Origin: an uncultured Lachnospiraceae bacterium
GTDB taxonomy: Bacteria > Bacillota > Clostridia > Lachnospirales > Lachnospiraceae
Assembly: GCA_910578115.1 (NCBI GenBank)
Contig: CAJTPO010000006.1
Span: 62,001-126,000, forward strand
Reading direction: 5' to 3'
Length of the DNA: 64,000 nt
Positions 1-8,105 of this stretch are shown one piece after another; position 1 is the stretch's first letter; each line of letters begins with the position of its first letter. Made by a program: the position numbers and the translations under genes. The notes beneath the pieces were generated by a model. The model worked only from the letters and a program-made list of their open reading frames with translations, was not told where the DNA came from and made no database searches.

Positions 1-1414
1 CCGCCGACAGCTTTCTTCTGCCGACCATCGTTGTCAGCGTGAAAGGCACTGCCACCGCAATCGCCATGCAGATCGCAAAGTTAAGCATGGAAGCCGGCTG
101 GATGGAAAGGATGCCCGGCAGGCCGCCTACGCCGATCGCATTTGCCGTGGTGGAAGTCGCCACACAGACGATTGCCGCCAGGGCAGAGCCGATCATGCCG
201 CACACGAAAGGATACCCCTGTTTCAGATTAACGCCGAAGATGGCCGGCTCCGTTACCCCCAGATAACAGGAGATGCAGGCGGGCACATTCACTTCCTGCG
301 CCTCCGCATTCTTTCTCTGCAATGCGATCATCCCCAGAACCGCAGATCCCTGTGCAATATTGGACAGAGCGATCATGGGCCACAGCATGGTGCCTTCGTA
401 ATCGGCGATCAGCTGCAGATCAATGGCATTCGACATATGATGCAGTCCCGTGATCACCAGCGGCGCATAGACGAAACCGAACAGCGCGCCGAATACTACC
501 TTGACCGGGCCGGTAATGCCCGCATATACCACCGCCGAAACCGCGGAACCGATCTTCCAGCCCACAGGCCCCAGCACGAAGTGAGAAGCCATCACCGCCA
601 GCAAAAGGCTGCCAAAGGGCACCACGATCATGGAAACCACCTGCGGCGTTATCTTCCGCAGAAACCTCTCCAGATAGACCAGTGTAAACGCCGCCAGGAT
701 CGCCGGGATCACCTGCGCCTGATAACCGATCATGTTCACTCTGGCAAAACCGAAATCCCATTTCGGAATGTCCGCCGCTGCCGTGCCGGCTACCGCATAA
801 GCATTCAACAGCTGTCCCGATACCAGCGTCAGGCCCAGGACGATGCCCAGCATCTGGGTGGTTCCCATCTTCTTTGTCACCGACCAGCAGATGCCCACCG
901 GGAGCATGTGGAAGACCGCCTCGCCGATCAGCCACAGGAACGAGTCAAGCCCCGCCCAGAACTGGCTGATATCGCACAGGGTCTTCGTCCCGTTTTCAAA
1001 TAGATACAGACTGTCGATACAGTTGCGGAATCCCAGGATCAGACCACCGGTAATGATTGCCGGGATCAGCGGTGCGAAGATCTCGGCCAGTGCGGTGACG
1101 ATCCGCTGCAATACATTCTGGTTCTGTTTCGCGGCCTGTTTCACCGCATCCCTGGACATCCCTTCGATTCCTGCCGCCGCGATAAAATCATTGTAAAAAT
1201 CAGCCACCGTATTGCCGATGATCACCTGAAACTGCCCCGACTGCGTAAAACTGCCCTTGACCACCTTCATCGCTTCGATGGCCGCAATATCCGCCTTCGA
1301 AGGATCCGCCAGCGCAAACCGCATTCTCGTCATGCAGTGCGAAACCGCCGCTATGTTCTCCCTGCCGCCTACCAAACGCAGCAATTCCATCGCGTCCTGC
1401 GTATACTTACCCAT
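1..1414 (-). CDS. treB: trehalose-specific PTS enzyme IIBC (3' end beyond window)
   Basis: Membrane permease that imports trehalose and phosphorylates it to trehalose-6-phosphate with phosphate from the PTS. Reading left from ATG 1414, preceded by GGAATGGAGGAGAAT, the frame is open to base 1 (about 471 codons). The N-terminal EIIB domain has the phospho-cysteine in VSHCMTRMRFAL (about residues 25-36), followed by KGSFTQSGQFQVIIGN, which is close to the TreB family. The EIIC membrane domain starts with AEIFAPLIPAIITGGLILGF. The last visible residues, GRRKLSA, fall near the usual end of a 470-residue TreB, so either little is missing or an EIIA domain follows outside the window. It is divergent from treR. 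The sequence supports trehalose specificity over sucrose or beta-glucoside, but this is by resemblance. An in-frame ATG four codons upstream (ATG GAG GAG AAT) is an alternative start. Confidence 0.88.
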   Translation of the reverse strand, partial: MGKYTQDAMELLRLVGGRENIAAVSHCMTRMRFALADPSKADIAAIEAMKVVKGSFTQSGQFQVIIGNTVADFYNDFIAAAGIEGMSRDAVKQAAKQNQNVLQRIVTALAEIFAPLIPAIITGGLILGFRNCIDSLYLFENGTKTLCDISQFWAGLDSFLWLIGEAVFHMLPVGICWSVTKKMGTTQMLGIVLGLTLVSGQLLNAYAVAGTAAADIPKWDFGFARVNMIGYQAQVIPAILAAFTLVYLERFLRKITPQVVSMIVVPFGSLLLAVMASHFVLGPVGWKIGSAVSAVVYAGITGPVKVVFGALFGFVYAPLVITGLHHMSNAIDLQLIADYEGTMLWPMIALSNIAQGSAVLGMIALQRKNAEAQEVNVPACISCYLGVTEPAIFGVNLKQGYPFVCGMIGSALAAIVCVATSTTANAIGVGGLPGILSIQPASMLNFAICMAIAVAVPFTLTTMVGRRKLSA

Positions 1415-1603
1415 ATTCTCCTCCATTCCGAGGTTTCACATTCTCAGGATCTGCAGATTCCTTCTGCGCTTCCGGCCGGTCTCTGTTCTATCTCCGTGCC
1501 GTCCCTCATTGCAACTCCCGCATTCCGGTCCCCACAATGAACTGGCTGTTCTGCAGCATCCGTATTCTATGCCCCTCATGTCTGCTTCGTTTTCGCTTCG
1601 TAA

Positions 1604-1617
1604 CTTGTTTAAACATG
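1604..1617. promoter_or_regulatory. TreR operator O1 (candidate)
   Basis: CTTGTTTAAACATG, with a perfectly palindromic TGTTTAAACA core. It lies just downstream of the predicted treB -10 box, so bound regulator would block the start of transcription. Confidence 0.7.
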
Positions 1618-1627
1618 TTATGTATTA

Positions 1628-1656
1628 TATATATCACACTTGTTTAAACATGTCAA
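1628..1656 (-). promoter_or_regulatory. treB promoter
   Basis: On the minus strand, TTGACA (1656-1651), a 17-base spacer and TATATA (1633-1628). Operator O2 occupies the spacer and the end of the -35 box. Confidence 0.65.
1639..1652. promoter_or_regulatory. TreR operator O2 (candidate)
   Basis: CTTGTTTAAACATG, identical to O1 and 35 bp from it. It sits between the -35 and -10 boxes of the treB promoter. Confidence 0.72.
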
Positions 1657-1670
1657 CATCATTTTCAAAA

Positions 1671-1684
1671 TTTGTTTAAACAAG
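1671..1684. promoter_or_regulatory. TreR operator O3 (candidate)
   Basis: TTTGTTTAAACAAG, with the same palindromic core as O1 and O2. It lies 32 bp from O2 and ends 13 bases before the predicted treR -35 box, which suggests autoregulation. Confidence 0.65.
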
Positions 1685-1697
1685 TTTTCTTCCACCC

Positions 1698-1725
1698 TTG
1701 ACTTTACTGCTCTGTAAATTATAAT
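1698..1725 (+). promoter_or_regulatory. treR promoter
   Basis: TTGACT, a 16-base spacer, then TATAAT, followed about 70 bases later by the treR start codon. Confidence 0.6.
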
Positions 1726-1797
1726 AGATTATAATAGAAAAGAAAGGATTCTGCTATTGCAGCCGACATAACGCAGATTACAGAAAGGAGCACTGCA

Positions 1798-2532
1798 ATG
1801 CCCAGAAATAAATACGACACCATCTATCAGGATCTGAAAAGAAAGATTGAGACTGACGAGTTTGCCTATCAGGAACTTCTGCCCTCCGAAAACCTTCTGA
1901 TCCAAACCTACGACTGTTCCCGCAACACCGTCCGGCGCGCCATCGGCCGCCTTGTCACCGACGGCTATGTCCAGACGATGCAGGGCAAGGGCGTCCGCAA
2001 CATCTACCGCCCGGCCGCCCAGACGGCATTTGCCATCGGTGAGATCGAGAGTTTCCGGGAATCTGCCCGGCGCAACGGCCAGACAGCAGCCACGAAGGTG
2101 CTTCTTTTCATGGAGATACAGGCCAGCGCTTCCCTTGCCGAGAAGACAGGATTTGCGCCCGGCACACAGCTCTACTATATCCAGCGGCTGCACTATCTGG
2201 ATGACATGCCGCTGATCATAAACCACAACTACTTCCTGAAGGAATGCACGCCCGGTCTGACCAGAGAGATCGCGGAAGCCTCCATCTACGACTATCTGGA
2301 AAACACGCTGCATATGACGATCGTGAACAGCAGACGGATCATGACCGTTGAGAAGATCACGGAGATCGATGAGAAATATCTGGATCTGAATGCGGAGGAT
2401 TATAACTGTATGGCCGTAGTCAGCAGCTATACTTACAACAGTGACGGCATCATGTTTGAATTCACCCAGTCCAGACACCGCCCGGATTACTTCCGGTTTC
2501 AGGAAAACGCAGTGCGCAGGCCTGTCAGCTGA
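1798..2532 (+). CDS. treR: GntR-family trehalose operon repressor TreR
   Basis: Transcriptional repressor of 244 residues. The N-terminal winged helix-turn-helix is typical of GntR/HutC proteins (YDTIYQDLKRKIE, then LLPSENLLIQTYDCSRNTVRRAIGRL, about residues 5-55). The C-terminal UTRA effector domain starts near residue 80 and carries the HutC-type phrase GTQLYYIQRLHYLDDMPL. In Bacillus the homologous TreR binds trehalose-6-phosphate; that ligand is inferred here from the divergent treB. The start ATG follows AGAAAGGAGCACTGCA, a good ribosome site. Three palindromic operators fill the intergenic space. The gene ends inside its own terminator. Confidence 0.87.
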   Translation: MPRNKYDTIYQDLKRKIETDEFAYQELLPSENLLIQTYDCSRNTVRRAIGRLVTDGYVQTMQGKGVRNIYRPAAQTAFAIGEIESFRESARRNGQTAATKVLLFMEIQASASLAEKTGFAPGTQLYYIQRLHYLDDMPLIINHNYFLKECTPGLTREIAEASIYDYLENTLHMTIVNSRRIMTVEKITEIDEKYLDLNAEDYNCMAVVSSYTYNSDGIMFEFTQSRHRPDYFRFQENAVRRPVS

Positions 2533-2553
2533 CAGCGCCTGCGCACGTTTTTT
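2512..2553 (+). terminator. treR intrinsic terminator overlapping the stop codon
   Basis: GTGCGCAGGC (2512-2521) pairs with GCCTGCGCAC (2537-2546), and the bases between form a further CTGTCAG/CTGACAG palindrome, giving one long stem followed by GTTTTTTG. The TGA stop of treR (2530-2532) is in the hairpin. Confidence 0.85.
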
Positions 2554-2572
2554 GTAAAGATTATGTAATTCT

Positions 2573-4600
2573 TCAACTCTTCCTGCACTTTCTCAGCACC
2601 AGGACCCCAATCCCCAACATAGGCAGCCCTGCTCCCAGAAGCAGCAGCATGTCAGCGAAGGTAACGCTGTCTTTGACAAGCATCGGCACGACTCTGCCGG
2701 CCTGCTCCGGAAAGTAGGTGACGATCACACTGCAGGCATTGTTCAGAAAATGCATCAGCATAGCCGGATAGATGCTTCCCGTCTTCCATACCACATAGCA
2801 CAGCACGGCGCCCAGAAGCCCCGTCGGGATAAACTTCACCAGACTCATATGATAAGCGCCAAACAACGCCGCCGTTATGGCGATCGCCGAAACCACCCTG
2901 TATCTCGCCTTCAGAGAATGCAGGATCAGCCCCCGAAACAGCATCTCCTCACAGACAGCCGGCGCCAGCGCGATCACCAGAAATGCCGCCGGCACATTGT
3001 CTCCCATGATCCCGGAAAAAGTCGTTTCCACATTTTCCGCACTCTGCGGAAAGAGCTTCATCAAACCGCCAGCCAGCATAATATTGATCAGATACACTCC
3101 CACTGCCAAAAACGCGCTGCCGACAAAACCTGCCGCCCCTGTGCCTGTAAAACCGTAGGTCAGCTTCATATCTTTTTTCGTATAAATCACCAGTGCCAGC
3201 GGTACAAGAAGCAGGATCAGCTGAGTGCCGAACACGCCCGCCAGCCCATATTTCACCTGCAACAGACTGCCCGCATACAGAACCAGCAGGATCGTCACCG
3301 CCACCACAAACCACACGTCAGACACGGTGGGCACGCCGCCTTTTCGCAGATTGCTTCTTTTCTCAAAAAGCTGCAGACTCCCCTTCTGCTCCGAGAACAG
3401 AATCGCCTCGCTGTCATAGATCTTACTTAAGAACAGGATCGCCACCACCGCATAGGCCACATTGCTGATCAGCACCACCGCGATCAAACCGTAATCCACC
3501 TTAAAGACCAGCATATTCTTGATCAGCAGACAGATATTCGCCACCGGCATCATGGCCATGGCCCGGGTCAGCTCCAGATTGGGAATGAACCCGATATAGC
3601 CCACAAACATTACCACCAGCATCAACGGCGTAATATAGTTGTTGGCCTCTTTATAGCTCTTCGCAAATGAAGTCACGCACATGGTCACCGCACTGATAAA
3701 CAGCGAAAAGGCAAATATGGCCAGCATACATACCAGGATCGCCGGCACGAACATCGCCATGTCAAAGGAACCTACATCCGACTGCATCTCCAGAATCGCA
3801 TAGATATAGAAGGCAATCCCGCCCATCGAAAGAATATTCAGGAGCGCCGAGATCATGCCGATCACCGCCACCGTAATGAACTTCGACACGATCAGCTGCC
3901 TGTTCGTCACCGGCAGGGTCAGTATGGTTTCCAGCGTTCCCCGCTCCCGCTCACCCGCCGTCGTATCAATGGCCGGATACATGGTGCCCATCAGCAGACT
4001 GATGATAAGCATGAAAGGCAGGACCGAACCCATGATACTGCCCAGAGACTGCTCACTGCTGGACATGTTTTCCTTCTCATAGCCGATCGGCTCCAGAATC
4101 TCATGCACGTTAAGACCGGCCGCCTCGATCCGCTGTCTCGTCATCTCTTCCCGCAGCTCATCGAAAGCCTCCATGACAATGCCGGCCGCGTAATCCGAGT
4201 TGGTGACAGAGTTCAGATAATATACGTCATACTGCATCCGCCCGTCCTGCATCTTTCCCGCAACATAGACGTCTATGGTCTCCTCATTCAAAGCGGCTTC
4301 ATAGTCCGCAACGGAAGCCGCATCCACGATCGTGATCTCGTATGCATTTTCCTCTTCGTCAGCTTCCCCCTGTTCCAGCAGCTTATGTAAAAAGGCGTCG
4401 TCATCCCCGGCATCCACCGCGATCCTGTAATTCTGCGTCTCCATACTGGAAGAGATGAAAGCTACCACCTGCATGGCGCCTATAAAGATCAGCGGGTACA
4501 GGATCACCGGCACCACCATCATCATAATCACGGTCTTCTTGTCGCGGAAGACATCCAGCATTTCTTTCTTCACCAAAGTCCTGATAATCTTCGTGTTCAT
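2573..4600 (-). CDS. ABC-2 permease fused to a CPBP intramembrane protease (NatB-like)
   Basis: A 675-residue membrane protein made of two units. Residues 1 to about 400 form an ABC-2 type permease: one N-terminal helix after MLDVFRDKKT, a long extracellular loop, then five or six helices including GERERGTLETILTLP, the usual NatB/YhaP signature. Residues about 430-675 form a second membrane domain with CPBP (Abi/CAAX protease) motifs: EEMLFRG near residue 550, FGAYHMS, and HFLNN. It is paired with the ATPase gene just upstream; its ATG shares one base with that gene's TAA stop. NatAB-type pairs export sodium or peptides, and the substrate here is unknown. The protease domain may process or release the exported cargo, which is inference. 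It has low similarity to classical NatB beyond the fold signature. Confidence 0.8.
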   Translation of the reverse strand: MNTKIIRTLVKKEMLDVFRDKKTVIMMMVVPVILYPLIFIGAMQVVAFISSSMETQNYRIAVDAGDDDAFLHKLLEQGEADEEENAYEITIVDAASVADYEAALNEETIDVYVAGKMQDGRMQYDVYYLNSVTNSDYAAGIVMEAFDELREEMTRQRIEAAGLNVHEILEPIGYEKENMSSSEQSLGSIMGSVLPFMLIISLLMGTMYPAIDTTAGERERGTLETILTLPVTNRQLIVSKFITVAVIGMISALLNILSMGGIAFYIYAILEMQSDVGSFDMAMFVPAILVCMLAIFAFSLFISAVTMCVTSFAKSYKEANNYITPLMLVVMFVGYIGFIPNLELTRAMAMMPVANICLLIKNMLVFKVDYGLIAVVLISNVAYAVVAILFLSKIYDSEAILFSEQKGSLQLFEKRSNLRKGGVPTVSDVWFVVAVTILLVLYAGSLLQVKYGLAGVFGTQLILLLVPLALVIYTKKDMKLTYGFTGTGAAGFVGSAFLAVGVYLINIMLAGGLMKLFPQSAENVETTFSGIMGDNVPAAFLVIALAPAVCEEMLFRGLILHSLKARYRVVSAIAITAALFGAYHMSLVKFIPTGLLGAVLCYVVWKTGSIYPAMLMHFLNNACSVIVTYFPEQAGRVVPMLVKDSVTFADMLLLLGAGLPMLGIGVLVLRKCRKS

Positions 4601-5421
4601 TATGCACGCCCTCCTTTTATACCGCCTGTCTGCTCATATGAGCCGTCGGCTGCATCCGGCAGTATACTGCCGCTTTCTTCCAGGATCAGCCCTGAAAAAA
4701 CATCCCGCAGGCTGTCCTTCTTCGTCCGCTCCTTCAATTCCGCCGGCGTGCCTTCGCTGATGATCTTCCCCCGATGGATCATCACGATCCGGTCGCAGAG
4801 ATATTCCGCCTCTTCCATATAATGCGTGGAGTAGAGCACTGTCTTTCCTCTGTCTCTCTCCCTTTTCATGAAATCAATGATAGACGCGCTGCTGATGATA
4901 TCCAGTCCCAGCGTCGGCTCATCGAAGATATAGACCTGCGGGTCGTGCACCAGACATCTGGCGATGGACGCCCGCTGCGTCTGTCCCGTCGAGAGCTTCT
5001 CGATCCGGTTATCCAGAAAAGCATCCATGGACAGGACCTCACTGATCTGCCTGATCCTCTCTTCCACCGTCTGCTCCGGGATACCGTAGATGGTGCCCAG
5101 CATCTGCAGCAGCTCACGGGACGAAAGTCTGCCGTAGAGCTTCGTATTGTTGGACAGATAACCGATATGCCGTTTGACTTCGATCTCGTCCGTCATCTCC
5201 GTCTCTCCGATCCGGATGCTGACCTGTCCGCTGGTGGGCTTCATCAGCCTCGACATCATGCGCAGCAGTGTGGTCTTGCCCGCCCCGTTGGGCCCCAAAA
5301 TACCCACGATCTCTCCTTCCTCCACCGTCAATGAGATATCGTCAACGGCATTGATCTCCATTTTCCTGTTCTTCTTTTCATTTCTGACAAAAGTTTTTAT
5401 CAGATGATCCGCTTTGATCAC
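4600..5421 (-). CDS. ABC transporter ATP-binding protein (NatA-like)
   Basis: Cytoplasmic ATPase of 273 residues that powers the neighbouring permease/protease fusion. Walker A is GPNGAGKT (about residues 44-51), the signature is LSTGQTQRAS, and Walker B is VYIFDEPTLGLD, followed by the switch histidine in YSTHYMEEAEYL. The start is GTG at 5421 after GGGGAAGTAAAC. The stop TAA overlaps the permease ATG by one base, so the two are translationally coupled. The C-terminal tail is short and not a recognised domain. Confidence 0.87.
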   Translation of the reverse strand: MIKADHLIKTFVRNEKKNRKMEINAVDDISLTVEEGEIVGILGPNGAGKTTLLRMMSRLMKPTSGQVSIRIGETEMTDEIEVKRHIGYLSNNTKLYGRLSSRELLQMLGTIYGIPEQTVEERIRQISEVLSMDAFLDNRIEKLSTGQTQRASIARCLVHDPQVYIFDEPTLGLDIISSASIIDFMKRERDRGKTVLYSTHYMEEAEYLCDRIVMIHRGKIISEGTPAELKERTKKDSLRDVFSGLILEESGSILPDAADGSYEQTGGIKGGRA

Positions 5422-5523
5422 GTTTACTTCCCCTTTCCCTTTCTTCTTTTACTTCCTGACGCTTTGCTGCAGACGCGGACGCACCGGGATGCTTCTCACG
5501 CCATGCGCTCCGCCGGATGGATC

Positions 5524-6006
5524 CTATTGCTCATCCTCCTCGTCCTCTTCCTCCTCCGACTCAAGCCGCTCCACCCGCCTGCGGTAGAGAAACGCCACGA
5601 ACGATACCGCCGCATAACAGACTGCGACAGTAAATACCAGCATAAATACACCCGCGGCAGCCGAACCCGCCAGGGCCTGATATTTCCGGTAGGATCTGGC
5701 AAACTGCAGTACCCCGCAGACGATTCCGGCAATGATGCTGGCGCACAGATTCACTTTCGGCGTGGGTTCCAGCTTCCGGTCCCAGATACCGTTCTTCAAG
5801 CAGGCAATCACAATGTAAAGAGACAGCCCCATAAAGACGATCCATTCTCCTACCAGATTTCTCCATTCCAGTCCCAGACAGTACCCCACAAAAAGAGAGA
5901 TCGCCAATCCCCAGAAGGCGATCCAGCAGCCGTTATGTTCGATCTGCAACAGCTTCTGCTCCTGCCTCTCATCCAGTCTGTTCCTTCGCAGCTTTCCTTT
6001 TCTCAT
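5524..6006 (-). CDS. four-helix membrane protein (DUF6773-like)
   Basis: A 160-residue protein with a basic N terminus (RKGKLRRNRLDERQEQK), four hydrophobic segments and a strongly acidic C-terminal tail (ESEEEEDEEDEQ). The layout matches the small membrane proteins of the DUF6773 type that are usually encoded next to a short XRE regulator, as here. AGGAGGTCATGATGT precedes the ATG. Function is unknown. The partner XRE gene lies about 200 bases upstream on the same strand, with hairpins in between. Confidence 0.6.
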   Translation of the reverse strand: MRKGKLRRNRLDERQEQKLLQIEHNGCWIAFWGLAISLFVGYCLGLEWRNLVGEWIVFMGLSLYIVIACLKNGIWDRKLEPTPKVNLCASIIAGIVCGVLQFARSYRKYQALAGSAAAGVFMLVFTVAVCYAAVSFVAFLYRRRVERLESEEEEDEEDEQ

Positions 6007-6110
6007 ACATCATGACCTCCTACTACCATCCCCTGCTTTTGCGTTATTGCGCCCTGACTGCTTCCTTCTCATTCTTCCTCCCATTCCGAAGCGTTTTACG
6101 CTGAGGACGC

Positions 6111-6210
6111 GAGCAGAATTTCAAATTCTGCTCTGCGATCAATAGAATTTGTGACGCTTCTGCACAAATTCTTGGTTGAATAAATTGCTCATCAGAGAAT
6201 TTATTCAACC
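6111..6210. repeat. three AT-rich hairpins in tandem
   Basis: First: GAGCAGAATTT (6111-6121) and its complement at 6123-6133. Second: AGAATTTGTG (6144-6153) and complement at 6163-6172. Third: GGTTGAATAAATT (6174-6186) and complement at 6198-6210. All three share an AGAATTT core. The third overlaps the stop codon of the XRE gene. There is no clear T-run, so they may act as a processing or regulatory structure between the two genes. Confidence 0.6.
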
Positions 6211-6405
6211 TTCCTCCCAGAACAGATCGTCAAGACGCTTCCCCAATACCCGGCAGATGGCACGGCACAACCTGATCGTAGGATTGTATTCTCCCTGCTC
6301 GATCGCATTTATCGTCTGTCTGGAAACCCCCACGGCCTCAGCCAGCTCCTTCTGTGTCATATCCTTCTCGGCACGTGCTACTTTGATCGGGATATTCCTT
6401 GCCAT
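6205..6405 (-). CDS. short XRE-family regulator
   Basis: A 66-residue DNA-binding protein that is almost entirely a helix-turn-helix domain (MTQKELAEAVGVSRQTINAIEQ at about residues 16-37, then NPTIRLCRAICRVLGKRLDDLF). It belongs to the compact Cro/C1 class commonly paired with small membrane proteins. Its Shine-Dalgarno region is unusual: an uninterrupted run of ten G bases (complement of 6409-6418) three bases before the ATG, which could change length by slippage. It probably controls itself and the downstream membrane protein. Confidence 0.8.
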   Translation of the reverse strand: MARNIPIKVARAEKDMTQKELAEAVGVSRQTINAIEQGEYNPTIRLCRAICRVLGKRLDDLFWEEG

Positions 6406-6543
6406 TTACCCCCCCCCCTTTCAAAAACAGGGTATCATATAGCAGTCTTTGTGTCAATTATATTTTACCTTTTGTCAGATTGGAGCCTTTCCATACCGCA
6501 AATGTTAAAAACGCAGTCCTTCCTCTTTTTTTCGTTCATCCCC

Positions 6544-6576
6544 AAAAAAAGACACCGACCGCTTCCGGCCGATGCC
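6544..6576 (-). terminator. terminator after the GH27 gene
   Basis: Minus strand CATCGGCC pairs with GGTCGGTG across a GGAAGC loop, followed by TCTTTTTTT. It lies about 85 bases past the GH27 stop codon. The rest of 6406-6660 holds no feature I can see. Confidence 0.7.
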
Positions 6577-6660
6577 ACTTTATTTTTCAAAATCTGTTTA
6601 TTACTCTATTTTTTCCCAAGCACTCCTGGCACAACAGGCTGCACACGCCCCGGCCCCCTT

Positions 6661-7974
6661 CTATCGGCCAACCCGATAAACCTTCACTCCATGTGCCGGT
6701 ACCTGTACCGCGATCCTGCCGTCTACCGTGCTGCTCTCCTTTTTCTCCCAGATCTCATACAGCTCTGCATCCTGCTGCTTCTCGCAGATCTCCTCGCCAA
6801 GCGCAGAAAGGGCAATGGAAAGCTCTCTGTCCCCGTCGCTTAAGTTAAAAAGCGCCACACAAAGCTTGCCGGACGCCTCGTCTTTATTCTTCCAGACAGC
6901 GTATTCTTCCGTGCGCACAAGCTGCGTTCCGCTGCAGTTCTCCCCCAGCATCGCAAGCAGCTCTCCGTTTGTCAGCAGAGACAGCGTCCAGTCATCCAGC
7001 CGTGTCAGCTCCGCCCCGATCATCAGCGGAGAGCGGAACATGCACCATAATGTCATCATGGTCTTCTGCTCTTCTCTCGTAAAGCGGGTATCCCACTCGC
7101 CGTTCCCGAAGCCCTTGCCCAGTTTCCCCAGCGGCAGCATGTCGCAGTCCGGGAAACAGCCTTCCCGCACGTGATCCTGCCACATCTCACAGCGGACAAA
7201 CATCGCCTTGAGCAGGCTCCACTCATCCCAAAAGTCATCGGTGATCCGCCACATATTCGCATACCTGCAGTACTCCCATGCCCTGTCGATATGAGCCGGT
7301 CCCGGTGAAAGGCTGAGGACGATGGGCCGGCCGCACTTCTCGATGGCCCGGTGGATCATTCTCGTCTCCTCCCAGCCGGAGAAAGGCTCCGTCCTGTACA
7401 GTCTGCTGTCACAGATATCATCGCACTTGATAAAGTCCACACCCCACTGCGCGTACATGGCAAGCAGGGAATCATAGTAGGCCTGTCCGTCCGCCGTACC
7501 GCGCACACCATACATATCCGGGTTCCAGATACAGATCGAAGAAGGGTCCGCGATCCTGTCTGCCGTCTCTTTGGCCCCCGGCACCGGACAACGCTGTTGC
7601 GCCGCAAGACGGGGAATCCCCCTCATAATATGGATTCCGAACTTTAATCCCAGACTGTGCACATAGTCCGCCAGCGGCCCGAAGCCCTTTCCGCCTGCCG
7701 AAGAGGGAAAACGCTCCGGCGCAGGCTGCAGCCTGCCGTACTCGTCCATCTCGATATCCCCGAACGGAATGTACTGGAACCTGTCCCGCACCGTTCCCGC
7801 ATCGTTACTGTACCATTCAATGTCCACCACCACATACTCCCAGCCGAACGCTTTCAGATGCGCCGCCATATAGTCCGCATTCGCCCTGACCTGTGCCTCG
7901 TTCACCGTGGTGTCATAGTAATCGTAGCTGTTCCACCCCATAGGCGGAGTGATGGCAAATCTGTTTTTATCCAT
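6661..7974 (-). CDS. GH27 alpha-galactosidase-like glycosidase
   Basis: Retaining glycosidase of about 437 residues that would release terminal alpha-galactose (or a related alpha-linked sugar). It opens with the GH27 hallmark PPMGWNSYDYYDT, has the beta-strand VVVDIEWY, and the nucleophile Asp about residue 185 in DFIKCDD. The acid/base Asp is in WRITDD near 246. The beta-sandwich C terminus ends with HGVKVYRVG. There is no signal peptide, so it is cytoplasmic. I chose ATG 7974 because GGAATGGAGATTGCT precedes it; an in-frame ATG lies four codons upstream. It is followed by a terminator and preceded by the GH31 gene, so both may serve the same alpha-linked oligosaccharides. The exact substrate is not shown. 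Confidence 0.87.
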   Translation of the reverse strand: MDKNRFAITPPMGWNSYDYYDTTVNEAQVRANADYMAAHLKAFGWEYVVVDIEWYSNDAGTVRDRFQYIPFGDIEMDEYGRLQPAPERFPSSAGGKGFGPLADYVHSLGLKFGIHIMRGIPRLAAQQRCPVPGAKETADRIADPSSICIWNPDMYGVRGTADGQAYYDSLLAMYAQWGVDFIKCDDICDSRLYRTEPFSGWEETRMIHRAIEKCGRPIVLSLSPGPAHIDRAWEYCRYANMWRITDDFWDEWSLLKAMFVRCEMWQDHVREGCFPDCDMLPLGKLGKGFGNGEWDTRFTREEQKTMMTLWCMFRSPLMIGAELTRLDDWTLSLLTNGELLAMLGENCSGTQLVRTEEYAVWKNKDEASGKLCVALFNLSDGDRELSIALSALGEEICEKQQDAELYEIWEKKESSTVDGRIAVQVPAHGVKVYRVGR

Positions 7975-8105
7975 AGCAATCTCCATTCCGCCGCCTTTCC
8001 GTCAGCGGCACAAATAGTAATGAAGGTCTACTTTCTTTCACAGTAGTCTCCCTCTGTCTATCCTGTTTCAACATTTCTTATTTCAACATTCCTTCCAGGC
8101 ACGGA

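Noticed and set aside
437..1003. Long plus-strand ORFs opposite treB
   Set aside because: They are antisense shadows of the conserved treB frame, rich in His, Arg and Gln as expected for such shadows.
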